A DNA stretch of 64,000 nt, from positions 62,001-126,000 of the forward strand of contig JALFJQ010000028.1 in NCBI GenBank assembly GCA_022775085.1. The letters are read 5' to 3'. The notes beneath the pieces are model-generated. The model searched no databases. It saw only the letters and a program-made list of their open reading frames with translations, and was not told where the DNA came from. Made by a program: the position numbers and the translations under genes. Shown piece by piece: positions 59,590 to 64,000 of the stretch. The stretch comes from Clostridiales bacterium. GTDB taxonomy: Bacteria; Bacillota; Clostridia; Oscillospirales; Oscillospiraceae. Positions within the stretch are counted from its first letter, which is position 1; each line of letters opens with the position of its first letter.

Positions 59590-60005
59590 GAGGGATTACT
59601 TGATCATTTCAATACTTGAAGCGTTTATGTGGTGGTATTCCTGTTTTCTAATGCCGTGTATCAGAAGCATTCTTTCAGAATGCGCAGCCATCCCGCAGCG
59701 CAGGGATGATCTTCGGGGATTGGGGGATTCGCCCCAACAAGCAAAATAAGGCTGGGTAGCACCCAGACACTGCTTGCCAATTTCTGAATCCCAAAAAACA
59801 CTTTAGAAACCCTTTGTTGATAAGTTACTGAATCATCTCGAATGAAAAGACCTGCAGAACCCGCCTCCCATTATTACCAACTCATTGAATAGCTCCCTTT
59901 ATGCCCATCAGCATGAATTCTCACTCGGACACTGCCCGGAATTTCGATGGGAAACGATGAGGTTGGAATCTTTGAATGACCTCCCTAGAAATTTAGATGC
60001 AAAAA
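59590..60005. other. intergenic stretch without a recognised gene
   Basis: No convincing gene on either strand. On the minus strand a frame between about 59820 and 59680 ends in HPCAAGWLRILKECF-stop, which reads like the tail of a protein but has no start or family I can name. Probably a remnant. Confidence 0.4.
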
Positions 60006-60186
60006 GACCGCCAGCATTTACTGACGGTCAGACTCACGATATAAAACCTGGTCAGCGGGAACGGTTTGTAAAACCGTTTCTGCTGACTAAGTCTGCACGG
60101 ATAGCCGCTTAGAGGCCCAAGGGGTGCAGCCCCTCGTTCGGAACGGAGTGACGCAAAACACCCCGGACACCTGAAAGTCCGGGGTG
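60006..60186 (-). ncRNA. candidate structured RNA or 3' UTR
   Basis: Three strong hairpins follow one another on the minus strand: CACCCCGGAC/GTCCGGGGTG (60159-60186), a 17-base near-perfect stem between 60051-60067 and 60071-60087 with a 3-base loop (GTCAGC...GCTGAC ends), and GACCGCCAG/CTGACGGTC (60006-60029) followed by TTTTT, an intrinsic terminator. The stretch lies 85 bases after the stop of the membrane protein at 60271, so it is its 3' UTR or a separate small RNA. No known RNA family recognised. Confidence 0.4.
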
Positions 60187-60270
60187 CTCAGTCACACAGC
60201 GCATATACGGGAGTTGCCCCGCATAGAAGTGCGCCCTTGTATCTGTTCGACAAACTGGTATTTGACTATA

Positions 60271-60615
60271 TCAGATTTCCTCTTCTTGAGATTCGATAGT
60301 GGGACTGGACTTAATTTTCTCGTCCAAAATCTTTCCAAATGCTTCAAAACCGCCAGAACTACAAAATGTGTCCATCAGTTCATTGAACTCTTGATTATCA
60401 CTATGTGCCACGGCAACTTTACGGATACGCAACTGATCAACGATTGAAAGAATCACATCAAGTCCCAAGACGGCAAGTCCAATCCACAGGCAAGACTTCA
60501 CCCAAATTCCGACGATACAAAGGATAATTCCAGGAACCGACAAATAGAAAAAGTGGAACATGAAATTTGTAAGAACAAAGAACCAAAACATTTTTGTGGG
60601 ATATTTTCTTTCCAT
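60271..60615 (-). CDS. small membrane protein, function unknown
   Basis: A 114-residue protein with two or three hydrophobic segments (FFVLTNFMFHFFYLSVPGIIL, IVGIWVKSCLWIGLAVLGLD) and a cytoplasmic tail rich in Glu and Lys. GGAGG lies before the ATG at 60615. It stands alone between a structured stretch and a small ORF. I do not recognise the family. Confidence 0.7.
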   Translation of the reverse strand: MERKYPTKMFWFFVLTNFMFHFFYLSVPGIILCIVGIWVKSCLWIGLAVLGLDVILSIVDQLRIRKVAVAHSDNQEFNELMDTFCSSGGFEAFGKILDEKIKSSPTIESQEEEI

Positions 60616-60745
60616 ACTGTACCTCCGAGATAAAACGAGATAGATAAATTCCGATTTGTCGGTCTGTTCGGTTCCATATTATCACATAACAGAAAAAATA
60701 CACGAACAGCCACAGCAGTTCAAACTACTGTGACTGTTAACCGTC

Positions 60746-60889
60746 TTATGAACACCGCACTTTAGGAGCTGTCGTTTGTGCAGGGGCAAATGAGATATTG
60801 ATGAATGGCAACTTAACGGTTGTGCTTGTGTATTTATGACCGGTGACCTTAACAAGTAGTTTATTAGCGTACATGAAAATTTTAGACAT
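60746..60889 (-). CDS. 47-residue small protein, function unknown
   Basis: ATG at 60889 with a very strong ribosome site (AAGGAGGGGG, 7 bases before it). The product is basic, with KIFMYANKLLVKVTGHKYTS and IPF-like PFINISFAP, and ends KVRCS. No signal peptide is evident. A promoter (60982-61009) and a leader hairpin (60943-60980) precede it. A fragment resembling its 3' end lies at 2057. It may be a small regulator or part of a mobile element; no family recognised. Confidence 0.6.
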   Translation of the reverse strand: MSKIFMYANKLLVKVTGHKYTSTTVKLPFINISFAPAQTTAPKVRCS

Positions 60890-60942
60890 CAACGCTCCCC
60901 CTCCTTTAGCAGTTCTCTCATTTGCTTTTATTCCTGCAGGAT

Positions 60943-60980
60943 CTGGTGGACCAAAGAGGGGGCAGACCTTGGCCCACCAG
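60943..60980 (-). promoter_or_regulatory. leader hairpin of the 47-residue gene
   Basis: CTGGTGGACC at 60943-60952 pairs with GGCCCACCAG at 60971-60980 (one G-T pair) in the 5' leader, between the promoter and the ribosome site. It could be an attenuator or a protein-binding site. Confidence 0.45.
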
Positions 60981-60981
60981 T

Positions 60982-61009
60982 ATTATATCATATCGTTTTG
61001 AAAAAACAA
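60982..61009 (-). promoter_or_regulatory. promoter of the 47-residue gene
   Basis: Minus strand: TTGTTT (61004-61009), 16-base spacer, TATAAT (60982-60987), directly after the metallophosphoesterase stop. Confidence 0.55.
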
Positions 61010-61018
61010 GTGGTGTAA

Positions 61019-61870
61019 TTACTGACGAATTAATTCAACAACGACGATCTCCGGGCGATTATTGAACCGCAACGGGATGATACTATTGCCCACTCCTCTG
61101 CTGACGACCATAGTCGTGTTTTCTTTGGAGAAAAGTCCTGCATCATACTCCGGGAAAAATCCCTGATTCGGAGCCACCAGGCCGCCGATGAATGGCAGCC
61201 GGAACTGACCACCATGAGCATGGCCGCTGAACACCAGATCGATTTGAGAATCAACATACACATCGAACAGCTCCGGCCGGTGAGACAATAATACCGTATA
61301 TCTGTCAGACTCATTTTGAAGTTCACTGAGAGTAGCTGCAGCTACAGATTCGGCTTCGCCAAATAAATAATCCGTCGTGAAGCTGGGATCATGAATGCCC
61401 ATCAGAGTGATATATTCCTCATCACGCTCAAGCTGGACTTTCTCGTTTTCCAGAATCATGATACCATTTTTCTCCAGACCTTTTTTCAAATCTTCATATT
61501 CTGTCACCCGGGCCTCATGATTGCCGGTGACATAATAGACTGGAGCGATTTCGATTGCTGATTCACAGAATTCAAGCGCGATTTCAATATCAGTATGACG
61601 GGAGTCAATCAGATCGCCTGTGATCACGATGATATCGGGATCAGTCTGAGCAAGCAGGGATAACAACCCTTCATTACCTTCACCGAATTGCGCATTATGC
61701 AGGTCTGAAATCTGGGCAATCCGGAAGCCTGAAAAGGCTTCCGGAATCCGGTTACTTATCATCTCATACTCATTTAGTTCCAGTGCAGTATTGCCCCACC
61801 ATATCCAACTACTAAAAAGCAGTAAGAATGCCACGATGCTGGCAACCATATATATCTTCTTCATCGTCAT
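61019..61870 (-). CDS. membrane-anchored metallophosphoesterase (YaeI-like)
   Basis: Calcineurin-like phosphoesterase of 283 residues with an N-terminal membrane segment (residues 4-25), so it acts at the membrane surface. Metal motifs: ISDLHNAQFG (DxH), VITGDLIDSRH (GDxxD), VTGNHEA (GNHE), LLSHRPELF and FSGHAHGGQFRLP (GHxH). Relatives such as YaeI or YkuE hydrolyse lipid or nucleotide phosphates. AAGGAG precedes ATG 61870. It ends the five-gene set to its right. Confidence 0.9.
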   Translation of the reverse strand: MTMKKIYMVASIVAFLLLFSSWIWWGNTALELNEYEMISNRIPEAFSGFRIAQISDLHNAQFGEGNEGLLSLLAQTDPDIIVITGDLIDSRHTDIEIALEFCESAIEIAPVYYVTGNHEARVTEYEDLKKGLEKNGIMILENEKVQLERDEEYITLMGIHDPSFTTDYLFGEAESVAAATLSELQNESDRYTVLLSHRPELFDVYVDSQIDLVFSGHAHGGQFRLPFIGGLVAPNQGFFPEYDAGLFSKENTTMVVSRGVGNSIIPLRFNNRPEIVVVELIRQ

Positions 61871-61915
61871 GAGGCATTCTCCTTACCTATTCACAAAGGC
61901 AGCCCGCTACGCATT

Positions 61916-62404
61916 TTAGCTACTGGATGCGGCAGTAGCGGCGGCCTCCATCACACAGTCTATTGTCAGAACTACAGCCAGTGCAACGATCTCATCAGAA
62001 GGATTTGTTATGTTCAGCTCGTAGCTGTCACCCCAGGTCATCCATTCCTTACTGATACTGACGATTGTCCGACCAGACTGTGTGATCTCATACTCATGGG
62101 CCATGAAGCTGCCGTTAATCTCCCAGCCGAGACCATCAATCCTGTATTTCGGGAAGAAGAAGGTAAATTCCTTCTTGATCTCTGCAACCTGTCGGTCGCC
62201 GCAGAAAACATAGTATCTGGGGAGAAAACTCCATACTTCCTGCTTGATGAAGGCCACTTCTCTGCCGATCATATCGTAGACATGGAGCTTCTTGCCCCAG
62301 CTGAAAACTTCACCCTCCACCACATACCTATCATTACCGCGTTCGTCCTTTACCGTGAACTGATCACCCCAGGTAAAGACCTTTTCCTTTATGTAGAGTT
62401 TCAT
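61916..62404 (-). CDS. LURP-one-related (YxjI-like) protein
   Basis: A 162-residue protein of the LURP-one/tubby-like fold: KLYIKEKVFTWGDQFTVKDERG, then repeated beta units (YVVEGEVFSWGKKLHVYDMIG, VAFIKQEVWSFLPRYYVF, ISKEWMTWGDSYELNI). Such proteins may bind phospholipids at the membrane. The last residues are Ala/Ser-rich. It lies 45 bases before the metallophosphoesterase gene. A degraded copy of its 3' border lies at 50372. Confidence 0.85.
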   Translation of the reverse strand: MKLYIKEKVFTWGDQFTVKDERGNDRYVVEGEVFSWGKKLHVYDMIGREVAFIKQEVWSFLPRYYVFCGDRQVAEIKKEFTFFFPKYRIDGLGWEINGSFMAHEYEITQSGRTIVSISKEWMTWGDSYELNITNPSDEIVALAVVLTIDCVMEAAATAASSS

Positions 62405-62415
62405 ATTCTTACCTC

Positions 62416-62583
62416 TTATTGGATTCCAAATCCTTCGGAGCCTTTATCAATGGCGAAACGGAGCATCTCCTCATGGGATGGATACTGCAGTTCTTCAAAC
62501 CCATCCGCCTTCTGAAATGAGATCACCTGTTCTTCCCAGTTCACCCAAATAGAGCAGCCAATCTTTTCTTTCTCAACTTCCAT
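62416..62583 (-). CDS. 55-residue protein between AIM24 and LURP-one genes
   Basis: ATG at 62583, stop at 62416-62418. The sequence has a compact beta-alpha layout (KIGCSIWVNWEEQVISFQKA, then EELQYPSHEEMLRFAIDKGSEGFGIQ). There is no good ribosome site, but it starts 5 bases after the AIM24-type stop, so translational coupling is likely. Family unknown to me; the position in a tight operon and normal codon use support it as real. Confidence 0.6.
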   Translation of the reverse strand: MEVEKEKIGCSIWVNWEEQVISFQKADGFEELQYPSHEEMLRFAIDKGSEGFGIQ

Positions 62584-62588
62584 AAGAA

Positions 62589-63269
62589 TCAGTTGTTACC
62601 CGTGGGGATGTATGGGCGAATGGCGTTTGCCACGTTGTAGATAGGCATGGTTTGCAGCCACACGCGACCGGGGCCGGTCAGAACGGTATTGAAAACGCCC
62701 TCGCCGCCAAACAGCATATTCTTGGCACCGGGAACCGTCCGGATATCCATCTGGACGCTGGAGCTAAAGCCTGCCACATTACCGGTGTCCACCACCAACT
62801 GCTGGCCGGGTTTCAGCTCATACTCGATGAGGCCTCCGTCAATCTCTACAAAGGCTGTGCCCTGCCCGGACAGACGCTGCATAATGAAGCCCTCACCGCC
62901 GAAGAAACCCGCACCCAGCTTCTTGCTGAAGTGGATAGACAGCTCCACCCCTGCCTCTGCCGCAAGAAATGCGCTCTTCTGCAAGATCATCTCCTGACCA
63001 GGGCCGATCGTGATAGCTTTGATCTCTCCCGGGAAACTGGAGCCAAAGGCAATCATTCCTGCTCCGCCCCGCGCTGTATAGTGGTTCTGGAACATACTTT
63101 CACCGGAGAATGCCTTGGAGAACATTCTTCCCAAACCGCCGCCGTGGGTTTCCATCTGCATATTGGGACTCATCCAGACCATCGATCCCTTTTCGGTGAT
63201 CATCTTCTCTCCGTTTTCCAGATTGCAGATGACTACGGGAAAATTCCCGCCTTTGATTTCATATCGCAT
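62589..63269 (-). CDS. AIM24/TIGR00266-family protein
   Basis: A 226-residue protein with the family pattern: MRYEIKGGNFPVVICNLENGE, SMVWMSPNMQMET, GESMFQNHYTARGGAG, SIHFSKKLGAGFFGGEGFIMQRLSGQG, GLIEYELKPGQQLVVDTGNVAGF, and a final GPGRVWLQTMP. The fold is a double beta-helix; the function in bacteria is unclear. GGAGG-type site before the ATG. Part of the set with LURP-one, zinc ribbon and DUF2500 genes. Confidence 0.92.
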   Translation of the reverse strand: MRYEIKGGNFPVVICNLENGEKMITEKGSMVWMSPNMQMETHGGGLGRMFSKAFSGESMFQNHYTARGGAGMIAFGSSFPGEIKAITIGPGQEMILQKSAFLAAEAGVELSIHFSKKLGAGFFGGEGFIMQRLSGQGTAFVEIDGGLIEYELKPGQQLVVDTGNVAGFSSSVQMDIRTVPGAKNMLFGGEGVFNTVLTGPGRVWLQTMPIYNVANAIRPYIPTGNN

Positions 63270-63302
63270 AGGTTACCTCCCAGCACAAAAATGCAGTTTA
63301 TC

Positions 63303-63515
63303 TTAATTTCTTTCCTTCAATTTTGGAATATCTTTCTGATCGATCCACTCTTCACTGTAGCCGCAATTGCAGCAGAGATATCTGTGCACCAGCACCGCAG
63401 AGAAGATGGTCATTCCGGTCATAATATTGTTACCGGTGCCATAGGCGCCGGCTTTTCCCTCTATGCGAAGGATGTCCGTGCCGCCACATTTGGGACAAAT
63501 ATGGGTTCGTTTCAT
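63303..63515 (-). CDS. zinc-ribbon protein
   Basis: A 70-residue protein with CPKCGG at residues 7-12 and CCNCGY at 49-54 (CxxC...CxxC), enclosing a Gly-rich hydrophobic stretch. It overlaps the preceding gene by four bases. Likely a small adaptor of the envelope-associated proteins in this operon; function unknown. Confidence 0.8.
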   Translation of the reverse strand: MKRTHICPKCGGTDILRIEGKAGAYGTGNNIMTGMTIFSAVLVHRYLCCNCGYSEEWIDQKDIPKLKERN

Positions 63516-63928
63516 TGTAACCGCTCCTTTCGGGCAAAGCCAAGGTATCTTGTTCCCTGAAAGCTGAGATCTCCCTGATCTCCTTCCACCAGCAGGCCAT
63601 ATTCCTGTCCAGAGACATGAAACTCTATCCGGTCACCACTGTCCACTTGAAAGGTCACATAGTAACTGGTAGAGGTGTGATGATGATGGAACCCATCGGC
63701 ATCATTCTGGTGATGCCGGGTCACATCCGTGCGCTTGGTCACGATGGTCGCAGGAACGGTCAGTCTGGGTGAATGGTTATTCGTGTTCCATTCTCCGATG
63801 CCCTTTATGAGAATCACAACAAATGTTCCAATCACCAGCAAGAACACGATGGTAAACATGATGCCGAACAGACCAAATCCGCCGAATCCGCCCATGCCGC
63901 CAAACCCGGGGCCGTAATAGTAGTTCAT
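63512..63928 (-). CDS. DUF2500-family membrane protein
   Basis: A 138-residue protein: Gly/Phe/Tyr-rich N-terminus, one membrane segment (residues about 23-44, LFGIMFTIVFLLVIGTFVVIL), then the DUF2500 domain (PATIVTKRTDVTRHH, YYVTFQVDSGDRIEFHVSGQEYGLLVEGDQGDLSFQGTRYLGF). A His-rich stretch (HHHH) lies at about residues 80-84. Ribosome site GGAAGGAG. First visible gene of the operon; its stop overlaps the zinc-ribbon start (ATGA). Confidence 0.88.
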   Translation of the reverse strand: MNYYYGPGFGGMGGFGGFGLFGIMFTIVFLLVIGTFVVILIKGIGEWNTNNHSPRLTVPATIVTKRTDVTRHHQNDADGFHHHHTSTSYYVTFQVDSGDRIEFHVSGQEYGLLVEGDQGDLSFQGTRYLGFARKERLQ

Positions 63929-63955
63929 AGTCTCTCTCCTTCCATTTTAGAAGCA

Positions 63956-63979
63956 GGGCCTCACATCACTGTGAGGCCC
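63956..63979. terminator. stem-loop at the right edge
   Basis: GGGCCTCAC at 63956-63964 pairs perfectly with GTGAGGCCC at 63971-63979. It would end a transcript entering from the right, before the DUF2500 operon. Confidence 0.55.
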
Positions 63980-64000
63980 ATTGTGATGTTTACGAATTAC

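Noticed and set aside
59885-60112. Plus-strand frame of 75 codons
   Set aside because: No ribosome site; it crosses a hairpin-terminator and a 17-base stem, so it is better seen as structured non-coding sequence.
2048-60756. The 18/20 direct repeat as attachment sites of a 58-kb element
   Set aside because: Both copies are explained as 3' ends of a small gene, and the interval contains housekeeping genes such as recQ; no integrase arrangement supports an element of that extent.
1-64000. rRNA and tRNA genes
   Set aside because: No tRNA-like cloverleaf ends or rRNA-like conserved stretches were noticed; a tRNAscan-SE and barrnap run would settle it.

Overview
The window reads as the chromosome of a Firmicute of class Clostridia, probably a spore-forming gut member of the Oscillospirales. 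The evidence is strong GGAGG-type ribosome sites, TTGACG-N17-TATAAT promoters, many CxxC zinc-ribbon and radical-SAM proteins, BlaI/BlaR1 units, clostridial-type small sigma factors, and the start of an alpha/beta-type small acid-soluble spore protein gene. The placement below class is inference. No rRNA, tRNA or CRISPR array was recognised.

Layout. (1) 1-2,100: the end of a mobile element, with a large serine recombinase of the DUF4368 type and a partial accessory gene. (2) 2,180-30,740: a GC-rich surface-polysaccharide locus. It holds an ApbE lipoprotein, five family-4-type and one family-2-type glycosyltransferases, a membrane fusion carrying a TagA/WecG (GT26) domain, two Wzx-type flippases, a glycerol-3-phosphate cytidylyltransferase with a LicD phosphotransferase, a radical SAM/SPASM protein, RmlC, an acyltransferase, a UDP-sugar dehydrogenase fused to an HTH domain, a GDP-fucose branch (ManA, ManC, Gmd, Fcl) and a UDP-glucuronate-4-epimerase-like enzyme. 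Housekeeping-type genes (RecQ, an RlmI-like methyltransferase) and a LysR regulator are interspersed. Two tandem minus-strand genes encode the same 20-residue peptide and lie between LysR and the GT26 fusion. (3) 30,740-34,460: a small eroded accessory region (excisionase remnant, XRE regulator, SRAP peptidase, broken DUF3990-like gene, Bro-N antirepressor) marked by four copies of a 27-base palindrome; its borders cut a spore-protein gene on the left and a sigma-factor gene on the right. (4) 34,460-59,500: a signalling region with a two-component system, a lipoprotein, two convergent BlaI/BlaR1-type units (one BlaR1-like protein fused to a VanX-like D,D-dipeptidase), a mosaic cluster of lipoproteins, and five sigma-factor/membrane-protein pairs. 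(5) 59,500-64,000: a structured intergenic stretch, a small membrane protein, a 47-residue ORF, and an operon of DUF2500, zinc-ribbon, AIM24, LURP-one-like and metallophosphoesterase genes.

How the genes fit together. The two main polysaccharide transcription units begin at almost identical promoters (3,372 and 18,664), which suggests shared control. They would assemble a lipid-linked glycan that may carry fucose, galacturonate or glucuronate, rhamnose, acyl and phosphoglycerol groups. No Wzy polymerase, phosphomannomutase, RmlABD or classical initiating transferase domain was found here, so those functions would lie elsewhere. The right half looks like an envelope-stress sensing region: each sigma factor is 184 residues long, overlaps its membrane partner at an ATGA junction, and is preceded by a closely similar ECF-like promoter, which suggests autoregulation by related sigma factors.
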